Part shown: in pieces, positions 27,079 to 35,187 of the stretch
Position numbering within the stretch: the first letter of the stretch is position 1
How the letters are laid out: every line of letters begins with the position of its first letter
Assembly (NCBI GenBank): GCA_963677935.2
Contig: CAXXEH010000003.1
Coordinates: 6,324,001-6,388,000 of the forward strand
DNA: 64,000 nt
From: JAAFHB01 sp963677935
GTDB taxonomy: Bacteria; Bacteroidota; Bacteroidia; Bacteroidales; Prolixibacteraceae
Reading direction: 5' to 3'
Notes under the pieces: generated by a model
The model's input: the letters and a program-made list of their open reading frames with translations, nothing else
Databases searched by the model: none
Told to the model about the DNA's origin: nothing
Translations under genes and position numbers: made by a program

Positions 27079-28284
27079 CTATAATGAATGCCCCATTCTA
27101 TCGCGTTTGGTTTTCATATAAACCTCGTTATGTGGATTAGATTTGATCACTATGGGGATAGATTCAACTACCTGTAATCCATATCCTTCCAGTCCAACCC
27201 TTTTTACTGGATTATTGGTCAGGAGGCGCATTTTATGAACTCCTAGACTACACAATATTTGGGCGCCTACTCCATAATCACGTTCGTCAGGATCGAAACC
27301 AAGGTGAATGTTCGCATCTACGGTATCGATTCCCTGTTCCTGTAGCTTATAGGCTTTAATCTTATTCATAAGACCAATTCCTCGCCCTTCCTGTTGAATA
27401 TAAACGATCACACCTTTCCCCTGGCTCTCAATAAGGTCCATTGCCCGGTGAAGCTGATCGCCGCATTCGCAACGCAATGATCCGAAGATATCGCCTGTGG
27501 CGCATGAGGAGTGAACCCTTACAAGAACAGCATCATCGGGTTCCCATTCCCCTTTAATCAATGCGATATGTTCAACGCCATTCGACTTTTGAAGAAAGGG
27601 TATTAATCTGAAATTTCCATGAGCAGTAGGTAACTGGACCTCTTCTCCTCTTTCGATAAGGCTCTCTTTATTCAGTTTGTAGGCAATCAGATCGGCGATA
27701 GAAACTAGTTTTAATCCGAATTTCTGAGCAATTTCATATAGTTCAGGAAGTCGTGCCATTGTACCATCAGAATTCATAATCTCCACCAATACTCCGGCGG
27801 GTTCAAGGCCAGCAAGTCGTGCGAGGTCAACTGATGCTTCGGTGTGCCCAGCCCTGCGCAGTACTCCCCGACTTCTTGCCCTCAACGGAAAAATGTGTCC
27901 GGGCCGGCCAAGTTCGTTGGGTTGTGTTGTCGGGTCGGCGAGTTTACGAATTGTTATTGCCCTATCGTGTGCCGAGATTCCTGTTGTTACATCATCTCCA
28001 ACCGCATCGACGGAAACGGTAAACGGTGTCTCATGAAGTGAGGTGTTAACCCCAACCATCAAATCAAGATCGAGTTCTTCGCACCGTTCTTCAGTGATTG
28101 GAACACAGATTAGTCCACGACCTTCAGTAGCCATAAAATTGACCATTTCAGGCGTAATTTTTTCGGCTGCGGCAACAAAATCGCCCTCGTTTTCACGGTC
28201 TTCGTCATCAACTACGATGATTAATTTTCCATTTCGGAGGTCTTCGACCGCCTCTTCAATAGTATTCAGTTTAATGTCGTCCAT
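27079..28284 (-). CDS. ribBA: Bifunctional DHBP synthase / GTP cyclohydrolase II
   Basis: Riboflavin biosynthesis fusion. The N-terminal half (about 1-200) is 3,4-dihydroxy-2-butanone-4-phosphate synthase with DDEDRENEGDF and RRAGHTEASVDLA; the C-terminal half is GTP cyclohydrolase II with zinc cysteines in SSCATGDIFGSLRCECGDQ and IYIQQEGRGIG-like sequence (VIYIQQEGRGIGLMNK). Length 401 is standard. It starts 7 nt after the LptF/G-type gene and is most likely cotranscribed with it. Confidence 0.97.
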   Translation of the reverse strand: MDDIKLNTIEEAVEDLRNGKLIIVVDDEDRENEGDFVAAAEKITPEMVNFMATEGRGLICVPITEERCEELDLDLMVGVNTSLHETPFTVSVDAVGDDVTTGISAHDRAITIRKLADPTTQPNELGRPGHIFPLRARSRGVLRRAGHTEASVDLARLAGLEPAGVLVEIMNSDGTMARLPELYEIAQKFGLKLVSIADLIAYKLNKESLIERGEEVQLPTAHGNFRLIPFLQKSNGVEHIALIKGEWEPDDAVLVRVHSSCATGDIFGSLRCECGDQLHRAMDLIESQGKGVIVYIQQEGRGIGLMNKIKAYKLQEQGIDTVDANIHLGFDPDERDYGVGAQILCSLGVHKMRLLTNNPVKRVGLEGYGLQVVESIPIVIKSNPHNEVYMKTKRDRMGHSL

Positions 28285-28291
28285 TCTTAAA

Positions 28292-29773
28292 TTATAATAA
28301 GCTATTTTCTTGATTCTCTTTATCCTCTTTTTTGAAAAACTTTAAAACTCTCTTGAAAAAATCGGTATAGGAATTGATATTAAACACGACTGAGTCGTTG
28401 GCTGCTTTGTAGGTTAAAAAGACACCTGCAGGGAGAAAAACAAAAGTAGAAAACCAAACTCCCTGCCAAAGTGAATCAACGCTTTCGCGAGAGAATTTTT
28501 CACCGGTTGTCGTTATTATCCAGTAAAATATAAAAAGTAAAACTGATATTACCAATGGCATTCCGAGGCCTCCTTTTCGGATAATTGCCCCTAACGGGGC
28601 GCCGATAAACAGAAAAATAAGGCATGCAATAGCAAATGTATATTTTTTATGCCATTCGATACTGAAACGGTTAAGATTCCGAATGCTTGAGACGAGCATG
28701 TCATCGGCCTGTTTAATGGCGCGGGTATTGTTGCGGGCATTACTAAGTGCAATGCTAAGGATATTCGATCTTAAAGGAAATGGTGATTTAGTCATGATAG
28801 AATCGATGTCAACACGTTGATCCAATTTCATAGGTTTTGATTTGATTGTGTCATTCCGTGCCAGTTTATTAACATTCGTGGTAAGATCTGGCAAATAGTT
28901 TAGAGTAAATGCATATTCTACTCTTCTTTTCTCCAATTCTTTGCCAATCGAGTCCACGAAGTAGACAATCTGGGCATTGTTAAGCGCACGGTTCTGGTTT
29001 CGGAAAACACTTTCGTCTTTACGTTCAAGTTCCATCCCTTGCAATACAGTAAAAATCGATTGTTTGGTGAATTTGTCTGTCCTTGACGGATATGTTATTT
29101 TTCTCCGGTCTCTGGGTTGTAATTCTGAGTGAGTCTGACCTGAAAAAAGATTCAGAATCATATATTTTTTATCTTTTGTGATTTTCATTGTACCGGAATC
29201 GGCAACAGTGACCGTTACATTACCTTTGTCTTCGGTATGATCGTAAATCATAATATCATAGAGCATATCTCCGTTTGCAGATTTCCTGCCCACTTTGATA
29301 GAATAATTATCAATCTCGTTTGAGAATACCCCCTCTTTGACAATGATTTCGGGACGTAGTTGCCGAATGCTTGACATTAGGGCAATTAATTTCTTATATG
29401 ACACAGGGATTACCTGATTGTAGAAGTAGAATGAGCCGATGCTTAGGAATATGCTAAGTACAACGACCGGTTTCATGATCCTGTAGAGGGATATCCCGGC
29501 TGCTTTCATGGCAAGTAACTCGTTATTCTCCCCCAGGTCGCCAAAAGTCATGATGGATGCCAGAAGCATTGCCAGTGGCAGTGCATTGGTCATCAACATG
29601 GCCATGGTATACACGATGAATTCAAGTATTATGCTGAATTCTAAACCTTTGCCAACAAGCTCATCGAGGTAAACCCATAAAAACTGCATTAACAGTACGA
29701 AAAGGGAGATGATGAGTGTGACAAAGAACGGCCCAATAAAACTTTTAATAATATACAGATGTAGTCGCTTCAT
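28292..29773 (-). CDS. LptF/LptG family permease
   Basis: Inner-membrane permease of the YjgP/YjgQ type, part of the lipopolysaccharide export ABC complex. There are about three N-terminal membrane helices (FIGPFFVTLIISLFVLLMQF onward), a periplasmic beta-jellyroll (about residues 130-330), and three C-terminal helices (YTFAIACLIFLFIGAPLGAI, VISVLLFIFYWIITTTGEK, STFVFLPAGVFLTYKA). Single-gene occurrence followed by ribBA is common in Bacteroidota. Whether it plays the F or the G role cannot be told. Confidence 0.9.
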   Translation of the reverse strand: MKRLHLYIIKSFIGPFFVTLIISLFVLLMQFLWVYLDELVGKGLEFSIILEFIVYTMAMLMTNALPLAMLLASIMTFGDLGENNELLAMKAAGISLYRIMKPVVVLSIFLSIGSFYFYNQVIPVSYKKLIALMSSIRQLRPEIIVKEGVFSNEIDNYSIKVGRKSANGDMLYDIMIYDHTEDKGNVTVTVADSGTMKITKDKKYMILNLFSGQTHSELQPRDRRKITYPSRTDKFTKQSIFTVLQGMELERKDESVFRNQNRALNNAQIVYFVDSIGKELEKRRVEYAFTLNYLPDLTTNVNKLARNDTIKSKPMKLDQRVDIDSIMTKSPFPLRSNILSIALSNARNNTRAIKQADDMLVSSIRNLNRFSIEWHKKYTFAIACLIFLFIGAPLGAIIRKGGLGMPLVISVLLFIFYWIITTTGEKFSRESVDSLWQGVWFSTFVFLPAGVFLTYKAANDSVVFNINSYTDFFKRVLKFFKKEDKENQENSLL

Positions 29774-29796
29774 GCAATGGGTTTCTGAAACGAACG

Positions 29797-29804
29797 CAAA
29801 GTTA
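29797..29804 (-). promoter_or_regulatory. -7 box of the permease-ribBA operon
   Basis: Minus-strand TAACTTTG fits TAnnTTTG and lies about 24 nt before the permease start codon. No clear TTTG is seen 19-21 nt further upstream, so the call rests on the -7 box and location. Confidence 0.4.
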
Positions 29805-29833
29805 CACCTTTTTTGGAATTTGGGGTATTTAAT

Positions 29834-30205
29834 CTACGAACCGATCATATGTTTCAATTTTGCGACCTGAGAACTCCAAAGATTCCGGGTATCTTCAACA
29901 TCATCTTCTTCGATGTTGTCTGTTACGATGAGTGCGACATCACCTGTGAGTTCGTCTTGTATGATATTGAAGCTGAATTCGTAACCCGGATCCATGTCCA
30001 ACCATCGGAAACTGATAAACACATTAGGTATCATCGAAAGAATTTCGGCCTGCTGTTCTGTATTGCCCCAAATAAACGTAAAAATTTTACCTTCAACTTT
30101 CACATTATCGGCAAACCACTCTGCAAAGCCGGATGGAGTGCTAATCCGGCTGAACAAAACAGCGGGTGAAGTTTTGAGGAAGAATTCTAATCTGATCTCT
30201 TTCAT
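29834..30205 (-). CDS. START-like (AHSA1/SRPBCC) domain protein
   Basis: A 123-residue protein with the helix-grip pattern of the START-like superfamily: IRLEFFLKTSPAVLFSRIST at the start, GFAEWFADNV, FISFRWLDMD and a final long helix (LWSSQVAKLKHMIGS). I chose the ATG at 30205; 18 more codons upstream are in frame but lack a reason to be translated. This family is present as a single conserved gene in many Bacteroidota; its ligand is unknown. Confidence 0.75.
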   Translation of the reverse strand: MKEIRLEFFLKTSPAVLFSRISTPSGFAEWFADNVKVEGKIFTFIWGNTEQQAEILSMIPNVFISFRWLDMDPGYEFSFNIIQDELTGDVALIVTDNIEEDDVEDTRNLWSSQVAKLKHMIGS

Positions 30206-30334
30206 AAGTACAACAACTTTATCCTGTAAATTTAAGTTTATTCTGATCAACAGTCGCAAAATAGTTATTTATTTAGAAAATTCAATGCTTTTCCTGTTTG
30301 GCAGAAACAAAAATTAAAAAAATAAACTGAGGGG

Positions 30335-30364
30335 TTGTCTTAAACCAGAAAGGTATTATCTTTG
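30335..30364 (+). promoter_or_regulatory. Promoter of the tRNA-Met transcript
   Basis: TTG at 30335-30337, a 19-nt spacer, and TATCTTTG at 30357-30364 match the Bacteroidota consensus well. Transcription would start near 30371 and run first through the tRNA-like remnant and then the tRNA-Met gene. Confidence 0.65.
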
Positions 30365-30396
30365 CACGCTCAAACCATAAAAACTGGGGAGACAAT

Positions 30397-30466
30397 ATTG
30401 AAATAATGTCCGTCAGCTGACGGATCAGTTGGTTAGAGCATCCCGATCAAAATCGGGGAGGTCGCC
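30397..30466 (+). pseudogene. Decayed tRNA-like copy upstream of tRNA-Met
   Basis: The 12-nt leader ATTGAAATAATG that directly precedes tRNA-Met (30485-30496) is repeated at 30397-30408. It is followed by TCAGTTGGTTAGAGC (the D-arm sequence also present in tRNA-Met) and by GAGGTCGCC, likewise shared. Acceptor, anticodon and T-arm sequences are lost; instead there is a perfect palindrome TCCGTCAGCTGACGGA at 30409-30424 and a hairpin CCCGAT-CAAA-ATCGGG. Best read as a damaged duplicate of a tRNA gene. Confidence 0.55.
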
Positions 30467-30495
30467 AAAAGAGTTAGTAAGTAAATTGAAATAAT

Positions 30496-30569
30496 GGCGA
30501 GGTAGCTCAGTTGGTTAGAGCGCATGATTCATAATCATGAGGTCGCCGGATCATACCCGGCTCTCGCTA
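30496..30569 (+). tRNA. tRNA-Met (anticodon CAT) with unusual T-arm
   Basis: 74-nt cloverleaf: acceptor GGCGAGG pairs with TCTCGCT (two wobble pairs), D-arm GCTCAGTTGGTTAGAGC, anticodon stem CATGA/TCATG with loop TTCATAA giving CAT, variable GAGGTC, T-stem GCCGG/CCCGGC. The T-loop reads ATCATAC rather than TTCxAxx, so the conserved T54-T55-C56 and A58 pattern is broken. Methionine elongator or isoleucine-lysidine type cannot be separated here. The gene marks the left edge of the restriction-modification block. Confidence 0.75.
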
Positions 30570-30760
30570 CTTGATAATGAGACGGTTACAAGCAATTTGT
30601 GATTGTCTTTTTCTTTTGACACATACCAGATACATACAAATTTGCAAATCATAAGTCATCAAAGGAGATGAAAAGAAAGTAAAGTTCAAGCCAAAGAGTA
30701 ATGGTTGAACTTTTTCTGTCAGAAGTAAGCCCAGAATTAATTAATCAATGAACTACTTTA

Positions 30761-31771
30761 TTAACAACCTTCTAAAGTTTCATAAAAATCTGTTTTACAG
30801 ACATTACAGACACAGAAAGGATCATCATCAGAAATACAGCAACCACCAAGAATATTCTTCCCTTCATTGATGTTACTCTCAAGTTTCTTGGACATTAAAG
30901 GCATTCCCCATACATAAGTAGCAATCTTAACTGAACCACATACAGGACAATAATTTGGTTTTGAATTTAGTCTGATTAATTTAGAATCATTCTTCTGAAA
31001 GATTTCACTCATTCTTGTAATAACCCAATGCTTGTGAAGATTTGACCAGTCCAAACTACTGTTACCTAAATTACCAGCTTGTCTTGGATGAACCAAAGGA
31101 ATTACTTGGAAGGTTTTTCCTTTTATTATTATTGGATGAGGTTTACCATATTCCTCTTTGGTCTTACCAAAATCAGACAGCTTATTTTCTTTTGAAAAAT
31201 CTGACAGGAAATGTTTGATTGGTAAATCTCCAAGTAGGATAATTGTATCTGCTTGTGATTGTTCCAACTCACCAATAATTTCTTCAACTCTTGATGGTAT
31301 ATTCAGTTCAGCAGAACTAAATACTGGAATTGTACAGTCTGGTAGATTAAATTCTTCCTTTTTAGTATTATACTTTGAATCTATTGCCTCCTGTTGATTT
31401 GGATTAATCCTGGAATATGGCAACAAATCACAAAGCCAGGAATCATCTCTGGTATACCCAATTGGTGTCAGAAATAGATCATCAAGTACTTTACCAGATG
31501 GACCATTAAATCTTTCATCTGCTGCAACCAGTTTTCCTAATTCTGAAGGAATACTGATTTGATCAATAATCTTTTCTGCATTTTCTCCTTTCCAGAAAAT
31601 ATTTGGTTCACTTGCAACAGCAAGAGCAGTCACTTTGACTTTACCATCAGCACCAACCCATTTAGCATGGACTGCACTGGCATATACACCAAGGACAAAA
31701 ACTTTCTTAGGTGTTTTGTCCTGCTGTTCAACTTTCTTTAAATGTGATCCAAATGGGTAATTGAAGGTCAT
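30761..31771 (-). CDS. Uracil-DNA-glycosylase-superfamily-like protein with zinc-finger tail
   Basis: A 336-residue protein I place tentatively in the UDG superfamily: VFVLGVYASAVHAKW at residues about 24-38 resembles motif 1, FNGPSGKVLDDLFL the GxPSGxxL helix of family 4/5 enzymes, SWLCDLLPYSRINPNQ the strand with the N/P-rich turn, ADTIILLGDLPIKHFL the Rossmann-like core, and VIPLVHPRQAG motif 2 with its histidine. The C-terminal 70 residues carry YCPVCGS and CCISDDDPFCVCNVC, probably a zinc site. It overlaps the DUF4145 gene by 4 nt (ATGA) and closes the hsdS-hsdM operon. No function is established; a DNA-glycosylase role on modified bases is inference. Confidence 0.5.
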   Translation of the reverse strand: MTFNYPFGSHLKKVEQQDKTPKKVFVLGVYASAVHAKWVGADGKVKVTALAVASEPNIFWKGENAEKIIDQISIPSELGKLVAADERFNGPSGKVLDDLFLTPIGYTRDDSWLCDLLPYSRINPNQQEAIDSKYNTKKEEFNLPDCTIPVFSSAELNIPSRVEEIIGELEQSQADTIILLGDLPIKHFLSDFSKENKLSDFGKTKEEYGKPHPIIIKGKTFQVIPLVHPRQAGNLGNSSLDWSNLHKHWVITRMSEIFQKNDSKLIRLNSKPNYCPVCGSVKIATYVWGMPLMSKKLESNINEGKNILGGCCISDDDPFCVCNVCKTDFYETLEGC

Positions 31772-32562
31772 GGTTGATTGTTTGAATTGGTATTATATAT
31801 TGTAATAATCTTAGAAGCAGGTTTTTGATTATCATTAATTTTTTTAACCAATACCTGCAATAGCTTCTCTTGGTTATCATACAAATTATCAAGAATAGAA
31901 TTAATCATTTGGTAAGCATCCAACAAATCTGATCTTGATATTGATTCATCATGGCTGCCATAATTACCAATCCATTTAATTGAGATCATTAATTCAGCAT
32001 TTCTTTCATCTACAGTTTGGTACTTTAAAATCCTCTGATGTAAACTATAGATTTTGTCAGTACCAGGCTTTTTCTTGTCTATCCCTAATTCATCTAAAAG
32101 TGCTTCAATTGAAATTCTTATCTTATTTCCACAGGAATCATTATCCATAAAAAATATTGAAAAGGATGCTTCTAGGATTTTTTTTACTTTTGAAGGATAC
32201 TCAGGTTTTAGTTTGAAAATCTGCAAAGGAGGAGAAAAATATTCTGGATTAAATCTTCTATAATATGCATATTCAATAGAGGGATCTTCCTCATCAAAAT
32301 CATGATCTGGATTTGAAGTCCCACATAATGCCACAACATCATCGCAATAACCACAACTCAATAGCCCTGAAAATTTTTCTTCAAGATCTTCAATTTCAAA
32401 TGCATGATTTTTTTGTTTATTAATTTCTACTGTATTTCTTGTTTCAAGTATAGTAAAATCTCCAGCTTTTTGAAGTTTTCCCTGTCCACACATGGGACAA
32501 TCAATATCTAAAGGAAAATCCTCCCTGAAATTAAAATTCAACCAATAATTCTTGTTGATCAT
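31768..32562 (-). CDS. Zinc-ribbon DUF4145-like protein
   Basis: A 264-residue cytoplasmic protein. The N-terminal part holds two CxxC knuckles (CPMCGQG near residue 22, CGYCDD near 70). The C-terminal half matches DUF4145: IRISIEALLDELGI, LHQRILKYQT, and MISIKWIGNYGSHDES followed by a helix. DUF4145 proteins often accompany restriction-modification genes, function unknown. Located 14 nt after hsdM and overlapping the UDG-like gene by 4 nt, so tightly coupled to both. Confidence 0.65.
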   Translation of the reverse strand: MINKNYWLNFNFREDFPLDIDCPMCGQGKLQKAGDFTILETRNTVEINKQKNHAFEIEDLEEKFSGLLSCGYCDDVVALCGTSNPDHDFDEEDPSIEYAYYRRFNPEYFSPPLQIFKLKPEYPSKVKKILEASFSIFFMDNDSCGNKIRISIEALLDELGIDKKKPGTDKIYSLHQRILKYQTVDERNAELMISIKWIGNYGSHDESISRSDLLDAYQMINSILDNLYDNQEKLLQVLVKKINDNQKPASKIITIYNTNSNNQP

Positions 32563-32576
32563 CTTTTATGAGTTTT

Positions 32577-34061
32577 TCAGAGGTTTAATTTGATCATTAT
32601 CTCTCTGAAACTCTCCAATCCTGCTTCCAGATTCTCAATAATATCTTCAGCTATTGTTTCAGGATCAGGTAAATTATCCAGATCAGCCAGGGATTTATCC
32701 TTTAACCAAGTGATGTCTAAGCTGGTTTTGTCTCTGCTGATAATCTCATCATAGCTGAATTTTCTCCAGTTACCTTCCGGATTAGTTTCTGCATTAAAGG
32801 TTTCTTTTCTCTTAAATCTGTTTGATGGATTATAACAGGTGATGAAATCTTTCAGGTCATCCAGTTTCAATGGATTCTTCTTTAGGGTATGATGGATATT
32901 AGTCCTGTAATCATAAACCCAGATTTCTTTTGTCCAGGGATCTTTACTTGCTGGTTTATTATCAAAGAATATCACATTGGCTTTTACTCCCTGAGCATAA
33001 AAAATTCCAGTTGGTAATCTTAAAATGGTGTGTAGGTCTGTTGTTTCCAACAACTTTTTTCTAACTGTTTCACCTGCTCCACCCTCAAACAATACATTAT
33101 CCGGCACAACTACTGCTGCCAGACCAGTTGTTTTAAGCATTGATCTTATATGCTGTACAAAATTCAACTGCTTGTTGCTCGTGGTAGCCCAGAAATCCTG
33201 CCGATTGTAAGTCAGGTCATCTTTCTCCTGTTCACCTTCATCATTGGTGAAAGTCTGACTGCTCTTTTTCCCAAATGGAGGATTAGCCAATACATAGTCA
33301 TAAGTTATTGGGGATGCAGCTATCAGGGCATCAGCAGGTGAAATAAAATTATCACTGTCAATATCACCAATATTGTGAAGGAACATATTCATTAGTGCAA
33401 GTCTTCTTGTTCCTGCTACAATCTCATTTCCATAAAAAGTATGAAGCTTAATAAACTTGTTCTGGTCCTTATCCAGTTTATTATTGGCTACCAGAAAATC
33501 ATAAGCTGCTAAAAAAAATCCTCCTGTGCCACAAGCAGGGTCAGCAATGGTCTTCATTGGTTGGGGTTGAATACACTCCACCATTGCCCTGATTAGTGGT
33601 CTTGGTGTGAAATACTGACCAGCTCCACTTTTTACATCCTGTGCATTCTGCTCCAACAGCTTTTCATAAATATCACCCTTAACATCAGCTCCCATTACTA
33701 ACCATTGCTCAGAATCAATCATGTCAATGATTTTTGCCAGCATGGCAGGGTCCTGGATTTTATTCTGACTCTTTGTGAATATCTGTCCAAGGATTCCTTT
33801 CTGAGTACTTAACTCCCTTAAAAGAACAGAATAATGCAATTCCAGTTCTGCACCTTTAATTGCTGTTAAGCTTTCCCAGTTATATTCCTTTGGGATATTC
33901 AGATGTCTGTTATATGGTGGTTTGCTGTATTCATCTGCCATCTTTAAAAACAGCAGGTAGGTAAGTTGTTCCAGATAGTCACCATAACCAACACCTACAT
34001 CTCTGAGGGGATTACAGAATGACCATACTTTTGATACTATGCTTGAAGTGTTATTACTCAT
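32577..34061 (-). CDS. hsdM: Type I restriction-modification DNA methyltransferase subunit
   Basis: N6-adenine methyltransferase of the type I system, working with HsdS to methylate the recognition site. HsdM N-terminal helical domain (about 1-140), SAM-binding motif I ADPACGTGGF (173-182) and catalytic motif IV NPPF (260-263) are intact. Length 494 is normal. The gene starts 9 nt after the channel-like gene, which splits it from hsdS. Confidence 0.95.
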   Translation of the reverse strand: MSNNTSSIVSKVWSFCNPLRDVGVGYGDYLEQLTYLLFLKMADEYSKPPYNRHLNIPKEYNWESLTAIKGAELELHYSVLLRELSTQKGILGQIFTKSQNKIQDPAMLAKIIDMIDSEQWLVMGADVKGDIYEKLLEQNAQDVKSGAGQYFTPRPLIRAMVECIQPQPMKTIADPACGTGGFFLAAYDFLVANNKLDKDQNKFIKLHTFYGNEIVAGTRRLALMNMFLHNIGDIDSDNFISPADALIAASPITYDYVLANPPFGKKSSQTFTNDEGEQEKDDLTYNRQDFWATTSNKQLNFVQHIRSMLKTTGLAAVVVPDNVLFEGGAGETVRKKLLETTDLHTILRLPTGIFYAQGVKANVIFFDNKPASKDPWTKEIWVYDYRTNIHHTLKKNPLKLDDLKDFITCYNPSNRFKRKETFNAETNPEGNWRKFSYDEIISRDKTSLDITWLKDKSLADLDNLPDPETIAEDIIENLEAGLESFREIMIKLNL

Positions 34062-34070
34062 ATTATTAGT

Positions 34071-35153
34071 TTAAAATCTTAAGATCCTTTTAAGTAATAA
34101 TGCTATTGCTGAACCTGAAATAGTAAACCCAATAATCTGTAGGATCATTACTATTATTTTAGCACCAGCACTAACTGGAAATATATCACCATATCCAACT
34201 GTAAGCATGGTGGTGTTATTAAAGAAAAAAAATGTTATGAATTTTTCACAGAATTCCACTGGTTCCTTTTCTGAAAAATGGAAGTGAAATGAACCGGATA
34301 TAAATAGGAGTGAAAATATTATGTTGATTAATAAAAAGAGAATAATAAGACCTGAAGGATTCTCTCCATATCCAATTAGATACTTAAAGCACCAATTAAT
34401 AAACCGATGATTATTGAATTTTTCAGAATAATAATCCTCAAGTAGAATATTGAAGCCAAGATAATTGCCAGAATTTTTCGCAATGATGATTTGCTCTTGA
34501 CATTTTAACAGATAAAAATCCCTATAGTTAATGCCGTTAGCTTTAGGAACTTTTTTATAAACAAGTTTAATTATCTCGTTGAATCTAATGTATATTGAAG
34601 AAGATGTTGATTTTAGAATTTCAAATTTAGTTTTATTCATATCTACTATGCCTTTAAGAAAAATCATTTCTTGCTCACAAATACTTAATTCTAAATATTT
34701 AAGAAATTGAATATTTATATGATACCATTCATTAAAATTCTCAATTTCCAAGGCAAAATTATTGCCTTTATAAATATTGCTACGGATTTTTATCTTGCAA
34801 AAATCATAAAAAGGATAATATATTCTTTCTAAATCACTTTTTAAAAAATTAGCTTCACCAGTTATCGAAACAAGATTATAATAAATAGATTGTATCATAT
34901 GTGAAATTTCACTTTGCATTGAATAAATTTCTTCAAATGGAAAATTCCATAATTCTTCAATATCTTTTTGTTTTTCACTCATTTGCTCAACTGTTGCCAT
35001 GAGAAAGTGAATTTTTATATCTAATTCTACAATCTTCGGCTGGATTGAAATTTCAAGCAAATTTTGTCCTTGCTTAATTAAGTATTCACCATAGTTAATT
35101 CCAGCTAATTCCTTACTTATTTTTCCTCGAGGCATTAACGGTTTAGATTTCAT
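34071..35153 (-). CDS. Potassium-channel-like membrane protein inside the hsd operon
   Basis: A 360-residue protein. The first 260 residues are hydrophilic and helical with no recognised domain. The C-terminal 100 form a two-helix pore module: helix GLIILFLLINIIFSLLFISG, pore loop FFFFNNTTMLTVGYGD with the K+ selectivity filter TVGYGD at 318-323, and helix AKIIVMILQIIGFTISGSAI. This is the Ion_trans_2 pattern. It sits between hsdS (34-nt gap) and hsdM (9-nt gap) in the same direction, so is expressed with them. A channel is not a part of type I enzymes; an effector or accessory defence role is inferred from location only. Confidence 0.8.
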   Translation of the reverse strand: MKSKPLMPRGKISKELAGINYGEYLIKQGQNLLEISIQPKIVELDIKIHFLMATVEQMSEKQKDIEELWNFPFEEIYSMQSEISHMIQSIYYNLVSITGEANFLKSDLERIYYPFYDFCKIKIRSNIYKGNNFALEIENFNEWYHINIQFLKYLELSICEQEMIFLKGIVDMNKTKFEILKSTSSSIYIRFNEIIKLVYKKVPKANGINYRDFYLLKCQEQIIIAKNSGNYLGFNILLEDYYSEKFNNHRFINWCFKYLIGYGENPSGLIILFLLINIIFSLLFISGSFHFHFSEKEPVEFCEKFITFFFFNNTTMLTVGYGDIFPVSAGAKIIVMILQIIGFTISGSAIALLLKRILRF

Positions 35154-35187
35154 ATCCTATTTGTCCTAATTTATGGTTTATTTATTT

